This document shows, piece after piece, positions 18,745 to 26,899 of a stretch of DNA of 40,743 nucleotides. The number at the start of each line of letters is the position of its first letter. Position 1 is the stretch's first letter. The DNA lies in contig CAMBMH010000017.1 of the NCBI GenBank assembly GCA_945868575.1, forward strand, positions 1 through 40,743. Reading direction: 5' to 3'. A model generated the notes under the pieces. It ran no database searches, was not told the origin of the DNA, and was given only the letters and a program-made list of their open reading frames with translations. This DNA comes from Singulisphaera sp. GP187 (GTDB lineage Bacteria; Planctomycetota; Planctomycetia; Gemmatales; Gemmataceae). The position numbers and the translations under genes are program-made.

Positions 18745-19956
18745 TTATTTCCCTACAAACTTGTAGAGTGTTTCGTCGGTGCGCAAATACATGGCGCCGT
18801 CTGAAAAAGCAGGAGTAGCCAGGGTGCGGCCCGGAACGGTGTTTTTGCCCAACACGGTGAATTTTTTGTCCGGTTTGACCCAGGTTGCAACCCCGGTTTC
18901 ATTCAGGAAAAGTATATTTCCATTCACAAAAACAGGCGAAGCGGAATAGTTTCCATCAATCCGTTCCATCCAATACCGGTCGCCGGTCTTGGCGTTAACG
19001 CACGAGGCGATTCCTTTGTCCGAAACAAAATAAAGTTCCTCTCCGATCAATAATGGGGAAGGGGTGCTGGGCGCGCCTTTTTTCAGTCTCCATGCGATGT
19101 GGGTATCAGTGACATCTCCCTTGCCACCCAGTTTGGCAGCAATGAGCTCCGGATTGTCGTAATCGTGGTTGTAAATCACCAGACCAAAGCCAATGGTCGG
19201 TTGCGGGACGACAGACCAGCCCAGAGCCTTGATCTTCCAGAGCTCCTCGCCCGTAGCCAGATCATAAGCGGCAAAGTGATCCGGCCCGGGAGCCATTACC
19301 TGGGCTTTGCCATCTATTTTGGCAACAATCGGTGTCACAAAAGAGTGGCTGATTTTGGCTTCGACAGAACGAAGCGTTTTCCAAAGCACCGTGCCGGTTT
19401 CCGCATCCACGGCGGCGACAAACGGCTTTTTGCTTCCATCGCACACCACAACCAGTTTCCCGTCATGGAGCACTGGCGAACCACCACACCCATGAAGCGG
19501 TGGGTAATCGAGCTGGTTGCACATCCATTTCAAGCTCCCATCTTTTGCGGAGAGTCGGGCCATGCCAAGAGCGCCAAAGTGCACGAACACCGCATCGCCT
19601 TGAATGATCGGGGTGGGGCTGGCATGGCTGTTTTTGACATGGATTGACGGTGCCTTGGCAACCGATTTGACTTCCCGGTCCCAAAGAACCTTGCCCGTTT
19701 CTGAATCCAGTGCCATCGCCCGCAGAGACAGACCCTCGCCTTGGGGAACCGCCGTGGTCAGGAAGACTTTACCACCCACCACAACAGGCGAAGACCAACC
19801 TAGCCCCGGAATGCCTACTTTCCATGCAACATTTTTTGTGTCGGACCATTGCGAGGGAGCCGTGGTGCCAATGACATGGGAATCGGAGTTGGGGCCACGA
19901 AACTGTGTCCAATCACCAGTTCCTAACGCAAAAAGAGCAACGATTTGAAAGATCAT
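18745..19956 (-). CDS. PQQ-binding-like beta-propeller repeat protein, exported
   Basis: A 403-residue protein with a short hydrophobic leader (IFQIVALFALGTG), then DWTQFRGPNSDSHV, the typical opening of planctomycete propeller proteins. Several repeats follow a pattern of W-x-blade and G-x-(V/L)-W, for example ALDSETGKVLWDRE, AVDAETGTVLWKTL, YDLATGEELWKIK and CVNAKTGDRYWMER, as in PQQ-like/BamB-type propellers. Such proteins bind partners or, with PQQ, act as dehydrogenases; I see no clear dehydrogenase active-site motif, so a binding or scaffolding role is more likely. The ATG at 19956 has GAGG 10 nt upstream, better than the ATG three codons earlier. It probably heads an operon with the DUF1501 gene. 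Confidence 0.88.
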   Translation of the reverse strand: MIFQIVALFALGTGDWTQFRGPNSDSHVIGTTAPSQWSDTKNVAWKVGIPGLGWSSPVVVGGKVFLTTAVPQGEGLSLRAMALDSETGKVLWDREVKSVAKAPSIHVKNSHASPTPIIQGDAVFVHFGALGMARLSAKDGSLKWMCNQLDYPPLHGCGGSPVLHDGKLVVVCDGSKKPFVAAVDAETGTVLWKTLRSVEAKISHSFVTPIVAKIDGKAQVMAPGPDHFAAYDLATGEELWKIKALGWSVVPQPTIGFGLVIYNHDYDNPELIAAKLGGKGDVTDTHIAWRLKKGAPSTPSPLLIGEELYFVSDKGIASCVNAKTGDRYWMERIDGNYSASPVFVNGNILFLNETGVATWVKPDKKFTVLGKNTVPGRTLATPAFSDGAMYLRTDETLYKFVGK

Positions 19957-20397
19957 GGGGGGCATGCCTCAGTTGCGATGGAAACGAATCTTTTCGGGAT
20001 TGGACCGTTTCCAACCATTTGAAAAGCGGCATTGGGTTGCTCTCAAGAAAGGAGCCATCCAAAGCCAGAGTACGGGTGGGATATTCCTAATTTTGGGGGA
20101 TTTAAGTCATTTTGGCAATCAAAATATACCTGCACCAAAGTCAACAATCAGGAATGCCCCTTTACCAAGGATAGAGTGCTCCCGGTTATGTGGCGAACAA
20201 TTGACAATCGTCAATGGCGACCGCCTCAGCCCAAATCCTTGAAAATGAATGAATTTGCATGATATTCTTGCCTCCTTCATTTCCCCGTCTAATGGATAGA
20301 ATGAGAGATGGAACGGTGTTCAATACCCACCTGAGCCGTTTCCTGCCTGGCCAGCCTTGACCAGTGCCTGATCAGACCCTCCTAACAGGTCGATCCC
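19957..20397. other. 441-nt intergenic region between divergent PSCyt/DUF1501 operons
   Basis: The propeller gene leaves to the left and the DUF1549/DUF1553 gene to the right, so this stretch should hold both promoters. An inverted repeat, ATTGAC-AATC-GTCAAT (20200-20215), could be an operator. A candidate plus-strand promoter lies at 20239-20268. I see no gene or other repeat in it. Confidence 0.5.
20239..20268 (+). promoter_or_regulatory. Candidate sigma-70-like promoter of the 20398 operon
   Basis: TTGAAA (20239-20244) and TATTCT (20263-20268) are separated by 18 nt. It lies about 130 nt before the DUF1549/DUF1553 start codon and 24 nt after the inverted repeat at 20200-20215. Confidence 0.3.
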
Positions 20398-23300
20398 ATG
20401 AAGCATGTTTTTCAATTGGTTTTGGCGTGTTTTTTGGCCTTTTCCGGGTTCCAAGCGGCCTGGGCGGACGAATCCTCTGCCACACATCGCCAAACCATCC
20501 AGCTTTTGCAGACCCATTGCGCGGAATGCCACGGTCCCACCCAGCAAAAAGGGGGATTTCGTGTCGATGATCCCAAAGCAATCAAAGAGGGGGGCGATTC
20601 TGGCGAGGCGGGTATAGTTCCGGGAAAGCCAGGGGAAAGCACTTTGCTCCTTCGCATCACAGGCGAAAAAGGGAAGCGGATGCCTCCCAAAGGGCCTGCT
20701 CTCCCCGAGGCAGACGCCAAATTGATTCGGGATTGGATTGGCGTGGGCGCTCCCTGGCCAGCGGATTTCAAAGTCAGCCAGAAAAAGACACACTGGGCGT
20801 TTCAGCCCTCCATTCGCGCCCCGCTGCCCGAGGTGAATGATCCCCATTACGCCAAAAACCCGATCGATCGTTTCCTTTTCGCCTCGATGACCAAAGTCGG
20901 ACTCAAGCCCAATCCGCGTGCCGACAAATCGACGCTGATTCGTCGTGTATCCCTCGACCTGACCGGCCTACCTCCCACCCCTGAACAGGTCCGGGCCTTC
21001 CTTTCGGATACAAAACCCGATGCCTATTCGCGCATGGTGGACGGATTCCTTGCGTCGCCTGCCTATGGCGAACGGATGGCCCGCCCTTGGCTGGATCTGG
21101 CCCGCTATGCGGACAGCAAGGGTTTCGGATCGGATCCGCTGCGTCTTTACATCTGGCGCTATCGCGACTGGGTGATCGATGCGTTCAACAAAAACCTCCC
21201 CTATGACCAGTTCACGATCGAACAGCTTGCGGGCGATATGCTTCCCGGGGCAAGGACCGACCAGGTCCTTGGAACTGCTTTTCACCGGAACACCATGACC
21301 AATACCGAGGGTGGGACCGATAACGAAGAGTTCCGGATCGCAGCGGTCAAGGACCGTGTGGATACCACCATGCAGGTATGGATGGGGCTGACGGCCGGGT
21401 GCGCCAAATGTCACAGTCACAAATTCGATCCGCTCACCCACCGGGAATATTATCAGATCTTTGCAATCTTCAATCAAACCGAGGATGCCGATAACGACGA
21501 GGATCTTCCCCGTTTGCCCACGCCCACAAAGGACCAGGAAAAACGCCTGGCCGAAATTGATGCCAAGCTTGCCGTCCTTGGAGCCAAATCAAGTATTCCC
21601 CCCAAGCCGACTCCCGAATTTGCCGAATGGCTCTGGGAAACCCAAAAGGCCAAAAACTATTGGTCTCTCCCCAAGGTCAACTCGGTGAAAGCCACAAACG
21701 GTCTTCGTTATGAGGTTCAATTTGATGGAGCGGTGAAGGCAACAGGCAATGTGCCCGAAACCGCCAAGGTCGAGGTGAATCTGGAAGGGCTCCCCAAGGG
21801 GACAACAGGTTTGCGTCTGGAAGTCCTTAGGGACCCGTCGTTTGGTGGGAAAGGGCCTGGCCTGGCCTCCCATGGGAATTTTGTCCTGAGCCATCTTGAG
21901 GTCTCCGCAAAACAGCCCCAGGCGCCCAAGGCCCAATTTGTGCGTCTGCGTCATCAAATGGGGAAATTCCTCCATGTAGCTGAAGTCGAAGTTTTTTCGG
22001 GTAAGACCAACATCGCCCGTAAGGGAAAAGCGACCCAGTCCTCCACTTCGTTTGATGGTCCGGCCCTCTTGGCGATTGATGGAAACAGCGAAGGCGACCA
22101 TTCCAAAGGTTCGGTGACCCATACGGCCGACGGCGACCCTGATCCCTGGTGGCAGGTAGATCTGGGATCCGAACAAACGATTGATCGGATCATTGTCCAC
22201 AACCGGACCGATGGTGGAACTTCGGAGCGGCTCGCAGGGGCCGTCCTTGAGCTACGCGATGCAAGTAACAAGGTGATTTGGCAAAAGCCAATTAACAAGC
22301 CAACCACCCGCCCGATGGTATTTGATGTGCATGAGGGATCGGTATTGGCTCTTGTTGCGCCAAGCGCTTCCCATGAGCAGGGTGCTGGGTTTGTCGCTCA
22401 GGCCGCGTTGGAAAACAACCCCAAAGTCGGCTGGGCCATCGGTGGGAAAATCGGCACCAATCAGATTCTTGCCGTGCAATTGGCCGAGCCCCTGAAAGCT
22501 GGTTCGGGCCCGGTCAAATTGAGTTTTAATTGTTCCTACGGGGACAAGCACATTTTGGGCAAATTCCGTATCGCCGCGACGACCCAACCCAATCCGTCGC
22601 CAGCGATTGACATTGAAGTGGAAAAGGCGGCTTTGGCCAATCCGGACAAGGCGCCCCAGAGCCTGATCAATCTTTGGTGGGAAACCAAGCCCGAATCCAA
22701 AGTGAACGCCAAAGCGATCGCAGGCCTGAAAAAAGATCGCGAGGCGATAAGCAAGGATATCGTGTCGACCCCAATTCTCCGCGAGCTTGCCAAAGACAAG
22801 CAGCGAAAAACCAAAATCCTGATCAAGGGAAACTTCCTTGATCCTGGCGAAGAAGTCTCGGCAAAACTCCCTTCGGCGTTTGCCAAAGGCTTCGAAAATG
22901 CCGCCGTCAATCGCCTCGATTTTTCCAAATGGCTGGTTTCGGCGGAAAATCCGCTCACCAGCCGAGTCGCGGTCAATCGGCTTTGGGCGCTGATCTTTGG
23001 GCGTGGCCTGGTGGAGACCGAGGAAGATTTCGGAACCATGGGACAGGCCCCCTCTCATCCCGAACTTCTTGATTGGCTGGCCGTCGAGTACCGCGAAAAG
23101 GGGTGGGATACCAAAGAGCTTTTGCGGTTGATCCTTTCAAGCGAGGCCTACGCCCAATCGTCGGCCACCAACCCGGAAACGATCCAAAAAGACCCAAAAA
23201 ATCTGTTTCTTGCAAGGGCGCCACGGTTTCGTCTTGAGGCGGAAACTGTCCGGGATCAGGCTTTGGCACTATCCGGACTACTAAGTCCCAAGATGTTTGG

Positions 23301-23841
23301 ACCTTCGGTCTATCCGGCTCAGCCGGGTGGTTTGTGGCAGGCCGCATTTAACGGGGAGCGGACCTATCCCACCAGCACAGGCGAGGACAGTCGTCGCCGT
23401 GGGGTTTACACTTTCCTGCGACGGACAGTCCCACATCCCGCCATGCAGGCGTTTGACGCCCCCTCTCGCGAGGCGTGTACCATCCGGCGGATCGCCAGCA
23501 ACACCCCTCTCCAGGCGTTTGTGACTTTGAACGATCCGAATTTTGTCGAGGCGGCGCATGGATTGGCAGACCGGATGTTGGCCTCGGGAGGCGACATTGA
23601 TGCCAAACTCCGGCATGGTTGGTTTGTTTGCACCTCAAGGGATGCCAATCCGGCCGAACTAGCCGCACTTTCCGATCTTTATGCATCGGAAAAAGCGCGA
23701 TTTGTTGCCAATCCCGAGGAAGCCAAAAAGTTTTTGACAGGTTTGGCCGAAAAACCCGGCGCCGATCCCGCGGAACGAGCCGCGCTTGGGGTCGTCGCCA
23801 ATGTGTTGCTCAACCTGGATACCGTATTGACCCGAAACTGA
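20398..23841 (+). CDS. PSCyt1-DUF1549-DUF1553 exported protein with discoidin-like (F5/8 type C) insertion
   Basis: A 1147-residue protein with a Sec signal (about 1-23, ending AAWA-D). PSCyt1 carries C41-x-x-C44-H45, followed by K-R-M-P-P. DUF1549 begins at NPIDRFLFA and contains SLDLTGLPPTP. A second haem-type motif, GCAKCHSHKFDP, lies near residue 335. A region of about 505-640 (FLHVAEVEVFSG, IARKGKATQSS, WWQVDLGS, IDRIIVHNRTD) is a typical F5/8 type C galactose-binding fold. DUF1553 follows (NPLTSRVAVNRLWALIFGRG; DFGTMGQAPSHPELLDWLA). Haem sites suggest periplasmic redox chemistry and the discoidin-like fold suggests glycan binding; both are inference. The downstream DUF1501 gene starts 10 nt after its stop. 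AGG lies 11 nt before the ATG. Confidence 0.92.
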   Translation: MKHVFQLVLACFLAFSGFQAAWADESSATHRQTIQLLQTHCAECHGPTQQKGGFRVDDPKAIKEGGDSGEAGIVPGKPGESTLLLRITGEKGKRMPPKGPALPEADAKLIRDWIGVGAPWPADFKVSQKKTHWAFQPSIRAPLPEVNDPHYAKNPIDRFLFASMTKVGLKPNPRADKSTLIRRVSLDLTGLPPTPEQVRAFLSDTKPDAYSRMVDGFLASPAYGERMARPWLDLARYADSKGFGSDPLRLYIWRYRDWVIDAFNKNLPYDQFTIEQLAGDMLPGARTDQVLGTAFHRNTMTNTEGGTDNEEFRIAAVKDRVDTTMQVWMGLTAGCAKCHSHKFDPLTHREYYQIFAIFNQTEDADNDEDLPRLPTPTKDQEKRLAEIDAKLAVLGAKSSIPPKPTPEFAEWLWETQKAKNYWSLPKVNSVKATNGLRYEVQFDGAVKATGNVPETAKVEVNLEGLPKGTTGLRLEVLRDPSFGGKGPGLASHGNFVLSHLEVSAKQPQAPKAQFVRLRHQMGKFLHVAEVEVFSGKTNIARKGKATQSSTSFDGPALLAIDGNSEGDHSKGSVTHTADGDPDPWWQVDLGSEQTIDRIIVHNRTDGGTSERLAGAVLELRDASNKVIWQKPINKPTTRPMVFDVHEGSVLALVAPSASHEQGAGFVAQAALENNPKVGWAIGGKIGTNQILAVQLAEPLKAGSGPVKLSFNCSYGDKHILGKFRIAATTQPNPSPAIDIEVEKAALANPDKAPQSLINLWWETKPESKVNAKAIAGLKKDREAISKDIVSTPILRELAKDKQRKTKILIKGNFLDPGEEVSAKLPSAFAKGFENAAVNRLDFSKWLVSAENPLTSRVAVNRLWALIFGRGLVETEEDFGTMGQAPSHPELLDWLAVEYREKGWDTKELLRLILSSEAYAQSSATNPETIQKDPKNLFLARAPRFRLEAETVRDQALALSGLLSPKMFGPSVYPAQPGGLWQAAFNGERTYPTSTGEDSRRRGVYTFLRRTVPHPAMQAFDAPSREACTIRRIASNTPLQAFVTLNDPNFVEAAHGLADRMLASGGDIDAKLRHGWFVCTSRDANPAELAALSDLYASEKARFVANPEEAKKFLTGLAEKPGADPAERAALGVVANVLLNLDTVLTRN

Positions 23842-23851
23842 GGTCTCTGCC

Positions 23852-25318
23852 ATGAATTTCCATCTGCAAAATCTTGATCCGCGCACGGAACAAATCCGCC
23901 TTCGCACGCGAAGGCACTTTCTGAGGGAATCGCCTTTGGCTTTGGGGGCAATGGCGTTATTTGGGGGAGGGACCTCCCGTGCCAACGATGGCACCGCCAG
24001 ACCGCTTGATCCCCGTGCGCCCCGCAAACCGGGCAAAGCCAAGTCGGTGATCTATCTGCACATGTCGGGCTCGCCTCCGCAGCAAGAGCTTTTTGACTAC
24101 AAGCCCAAACTCGTCGAATACAACCTTAAACCCTGTCCAGATGAGCTTCTTAAAGGGAAGCGCTTCGCCTTTATCCAGGGGCATCCAGTCCTTTTGGGTT
24201 CACCCTACGAGTTCAAGCCACGCGGTCCTTCGGGCGCCATGATTTCCAGCCTTTTGCCACATTTTCACGAAGTGGCCCATCACGCCACCATCATCCGGTC
24301 GATGCGGACCAAAGAGTTTAATCATGCCCCCGCAGAGCTTTTCATTCACACAGGGGAAAATCGCCCGGGTTATCCTTCTATTGGTTCCTGGGCCACCTAT
24401 GGTCTTGGCTCCCCCAACGCCAATCTTCCCGGGTTCATCGTGCTCGTTTCCGGTGGTACAGATCCGACTGCGGGCAAGAGCGTATGGGGAAGCGGATTTT
24501 TGCCATCGGTTTATCAGGGTATTCAGTGTCGCTCGGGAACAGAACCAATCTTTTATGTGGCCGATCCCGCGGGAATTGACCGTCCTGCAAGGCGCAAAAG
24601 CCTCGACACCCTCAAACAGCTCAATGAGATGGAGGCGCAAAAATTTGGGGACCCCGAAACCCGAACGCGCATCGAGCAATATGAACTCGCTTTCCGCATG
24701 CAGACCTCTGTCCCCGAGGTGATGGATATCACCCGGGAAACCAAACAGACAATAGACATGTACGGGGCCCAACCTGGACAGGCCAGCTTCGCCAACAATT
24801 GCCTTTTGGCCAGGCGCATGGTCGAGCAAGGCGTCCGCTATGTCCAACTCTTTGATTGGGGTTGGGACACCCATGGCACCGGTCCTGGTGATGACATCGT
24901 CACCGCCCTTCCAAGAAAATGCAAGGAAATCGACAAACCGATCGCCGCGCTGATCGCCGACCTCGAAAGGCGGGGGATGTTGGACGATGTGCTGTTGGTT
25001 TGGGGAGGCGAGTTTGGCCGAACCTCGATGAACGAGGCACGGGGCGGTTCCAAGTTCCTTGGCCGTGATCATCACCCGCATTGCATGAGCGTTTGGATGG
25101 CAGGCGCGGGAGTCAAGGGTGGTATGGCCTATGGATCTACCGACGAGCTGGGCTATTCTGTCGCCGAAAACCCGGTCGAGGTTCATGACCTCCAAGCGAC
25201 TATCCTGCACCTGATGGGAATGGATCCCGAAACCTTCTCCTTTCCCTACCAGGGGCTAAATGCGCGACTCATTGGTCCCGCCGAGGGGCCCAAGCCAGTC
25301 GACAGGATTCTTTCCTAG
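23852..25318 (+). CDS. DUF1501 family exported protein (partner of 20398 gene)
   Basis: A 488-residue protein with a Tat-type leader (RRHFLRESPLALGAMALFGGG, twin Arg near residues 20-21). The core shows SVIYLHMSGSPPQQELFDYKP, then RYVQLFDWGWDTHG, VWGGEFGRTSMNEARGG, LGRDHHPHCMSVWMAGAG and HDLQATILHLMGMD, the full set of conserved DUF1501 blocks. The ATG comes 10 nt after the upstream stop with GAGG 8 nt upstream, so the genes are co-transcribed and probably act together outside the cytoplasmic membrane. The substrate is unknown; the fold is related to sulfatases/alkaline phosphatases. Confidence 0.93.
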   Translation: MNFHLQNLDPRTEQIRLRTRRHFLRESPLALGAMALFGGGTSRANDGTARPLDPRAPRKPGKAKSVIYLHMSGSPPQQELFDYKPKLVEYNLKPCPDELLKGKRFAFIQGHPVLLGSPYEFKPRGPSGAMISSLLPHFHEVAHHATIIRSMRTKEFNHAPAELFIHTGENRPGYPSIGSWATYGLGSPNANLPGFIVLVSGGTDPTAGKSVWGSGFLPSVYQGIQCRSGTEPIFYVADPAGIDRPARRKSLDTLKQLNEMEAQKFGDPETRTRIEQYELAFRMQTSVPEVMDITRETKQTIDMYGAQPGQASFANNCLLARRMVEQGVRYVQLFDWGWDTHGTGPGDDIVTALPRKCKEIDKPIAALIADLERRGMLDDVLLVWGGEFGRTSMNEARGGSKFLGRDHHPHCMSVWMAGAGVKGGMAYGSTDELGYSVAENPVEVHDLQATILHLMGMDPETFSFPYQGLNARLIGPAEGPKPVDRILS

Positions 25319-25403
25319 GTCTTGGGACTGGGAAATGGAAGGCAAATGGAATAAAAAACTAGAAATCAGGCAGTAATCTCCATTTTTCAGAAGAGGCGTT
25401 TCC

Positions 25404-26369
25404 GTGAGCCAAAATAGCTTCGTCCGCGGCAAGATTTATGACGATATCACGCAATGCGTTGGCAATACCCCGCTTATCCGCCTGCGCCGAGTCGTTGATG
25501 GGGCAAAGGCCCATGTCGCCGCCAAACTCGAAAATTTTAACCCGCTTTGGTCTGTAAAAGACCGCATCGGTGTGGCGATGATCGACACAGGGGAGCGCGA
25601 AGGAAAGATCAAGGCTGACACCATCATCATCGAGCCCACTTCAGGCAATACTGGTATCGGCCTTGCGTTTACCTGTGCGGCTCGTGGTTACAAGCTCATT
25701 GTGACTATGCCCGAAACGATGAGCCTCGAACGCCGCCGTTTGCTCAAGGCTTTTGGTGCGGAGATCGTTCTCACCCCCGGTGACCTGGGAATGAAAGGGG
25801 CCGTGCAAAAAGCGGCGGACATGACCCGGGAAATTCCCAATTCTTTCATGCCCATGCAGTTTGAAAACCCTGCAAACCCGGAAATCCATCGCAAGACGAC
25901 CGCCGAGGAAATCTGGCGCGATACCGATGGCAAGATCGACATTCTGGTCGCGGGTGTCGGCACAGGCGGCACCATTACAGGCTGTGGCGAAGTGCTTAAG
26001 GCGCGTCGCCCAATGCTGAAGGTAATCGCGGTGGAACCCGCCACCAGCCCCGTGATTACTCAAAAGATGTCTGGCCAGGATATCAAGCCGGGCCGCCACA
26101 AGATCCAGGGGATCGGCGCCGGATTTGTTCCTGGAGTACTCAATACCGGCATCATCGACGAAGTGATTCAGGTGTCTGATGATGATTCCTTTGCCATGGC
26201 GCGTCGTCTGGCTAAGGAAGAAGGTATGCTCTGCGGAATCAGTTGCGGCGCCGCCGCCCATGTCGCCGTGGATATTGCAAAACGCCCCGAAAATGCGGGC
26301 AAACTGATCGTTGTGGTGCTTCCCGACTTGGGTGAACGCTACCTGAGCACCCCGCTGTTTCCTGAATAA
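25404..26369 (+). CDS. cysK: Cysteine synthase (O-acetylserine sulfhydrylase)
   Basis: A 321-residue PLP enzyme of normal length. It makes cysteine from O-acetylserine and sulfide. Motifs: VGNTPLIRL (residues 14-22), [11 protein letters not shown] with the PLP lysine, [22 protein letters not shown] (phosphate loop) and [11 protein letters not shown] near the C-terminus. The start is GTG at 25404 with GAGG about 8 nt upstream. It lies 85 nt after a DUF1501 gene with no terminator between them, so some read-through is possible, and ends at a strong terminator. Cys synthase versus cystathionine beta-synthase: the short length and missing C-terminal CBS domain support CysK. Confidence 0.95.
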   Translation: MSQNSFVRGKIYDDITQCVGNTPLIRLRRVVDGAKAHVAAKLENFNPLWSVKDRIGVAMIDTGEREGKIKADTIIIEPTSGNTGIGLAFTCAARGYKLIVTMPETMSLERRRLLKAFGAEIVLTPGDLGMKGAVQKAADMTREIPNSFMPMQFENPANPEIHRKTTAEEIWRDTDGKIDILVAGVGTGGTITGCGEVLKARRPMLKVIAVEPATSPVITQKMSGQDIKPGRHKIQGIGAGFVPGVLNTGIIDEVIQVSDDDSFAMARRLAKEEGMLCGISCGAAAHVAVDIAKRPENAGKLIVVVLPDLGERYLSTPLFPE

Positions 26370-26428
26370 GTGCAAGATCCTGGTTTCTCCAGTCAGCCCC
26401 GTTGGCGGTTCCATGGGGACAGATAAAC

Positions 26429-26460
26429 AAAAAAGCCCCGGTTTTTTCCGGGGTTTTTTT
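26429..26460 (+). terminator. Rho-independent terminator of cysK
   Basis: CCCCGG (26436-26441) and CCGGGG (26448-26453) form a GC stem around a T6 loop, followed by seven T. It lies about 65 nt past the cysK stop. Confidence 0.9.
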
Positions 26461-26493
26461 CATTGAAAATCCAATAGATCGCAAATGCGTCAA

Positions 26494-26658
26494 TTACTCA
26501 TCCATCAGAAACGCTGCGGGGTCGAAGCCTTGTGGCTTGGGTGTTTCCTTGACCGGCCGACGACGGGAGATTCCCGCCTTTTCCATAAGTGATTGGCTGA
26601 GGTTGATGCCGTCCTGGGTGTCGGCGGGAAGTCCGGAAGAAGGTGCCGCTATGGCAAC
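26494..26658 (-). pseudogene. Remnant copy of the C-terminal tail of the FHA-domain gene
   Basis: Read on the minus strand, this encodes about 54 residues ending in GFDPAAFLMDE and a TAA stop, closely matching the tail of the intact FHA protein (GFDPAAFLLDE) about 400 nt away. Shared blocks include DTQDGI-LSQSLMEKAGISRRRP and PKPQGFDPAAFL; roughly 43 of 54 residues agree, with most differences in a linker. Upstream, an in-frame TAG at 26659-26661 ends the similarity and there is no FHA domain or start codon context. Many of the DNA differences are synonymous, which suggests that the copy was once under selection, such as the end of a second FHA gene whose front was deleted. A very short peptide gene is less likely. 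Confidence 0.75.
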
Positions 26659-26719
26659 CTATTTTGTTTGGAAGGAAAAATGATTTAAAATAATATATTG
26701 TGATATTTTTATATAAAAT

Positions 26720-26862
26720 CCTGTCAGTCTTTTGGGGTTTGGGCCTTTGTTTGTGGAGTCTGCAACCGCCACAAACGGTTTGTGGAGCCTGATTTTGAAA
26801 ATAGGCTCCACAAAAGCGATTTCAGCAAGGTTGCATAATTCACCCCCTTGCGGGGGTTTTTT
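26720..26862 (+). ncRNA. Candidate structured small RNA with own terminator
   Basis: No protein frame explains this stretch. It holds, in order: TTTGTGG (26750-26756) pairing with CCACAAA (26769-26775); a perfect 12-bp hairpin TTTGTGGAGCCT (26779-26790) with AGGCTCCACAAA (26803-26814); a longer-range pair TGCAACC (26761-26767) with GGTTGCA (26829-26835) enclosing that hairpin; and a terminator CCCCC-TTGC-GGGGG with six T (26843-26862). A very AT-rich segment (26681-26718) with TATAAA at 26712 precedes it. The T-run gives the plus strand as the transcribed one, yet the neighbouring plus-strand gene, cysK, already has its own terminator. The 5' end is a guess. No known RNA family is recognised. 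Confidence 0.45.
26843..26862 (+). terminator. Rho-independent terminator of the RNA candidate
   Basis: A 5-bp pure GC stem, CCCCC/GGGGG, with a four-base loop is followed by TTTTTT on the plus strand. On the minus strand no T-run follows the stem, so it does not serve the FHA gene. Confidence 0.75.
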
Positions 26863-26899
26863 ATGGAATTCGATCAAAAAAGTGAGTCTTTTCCCGCTT

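Noticed and set aside
24200-25210. 336-codon open frame on the minus strand
   Set aside because: It is antisense to the well-supported DUF1501 gene at 23852-25318.
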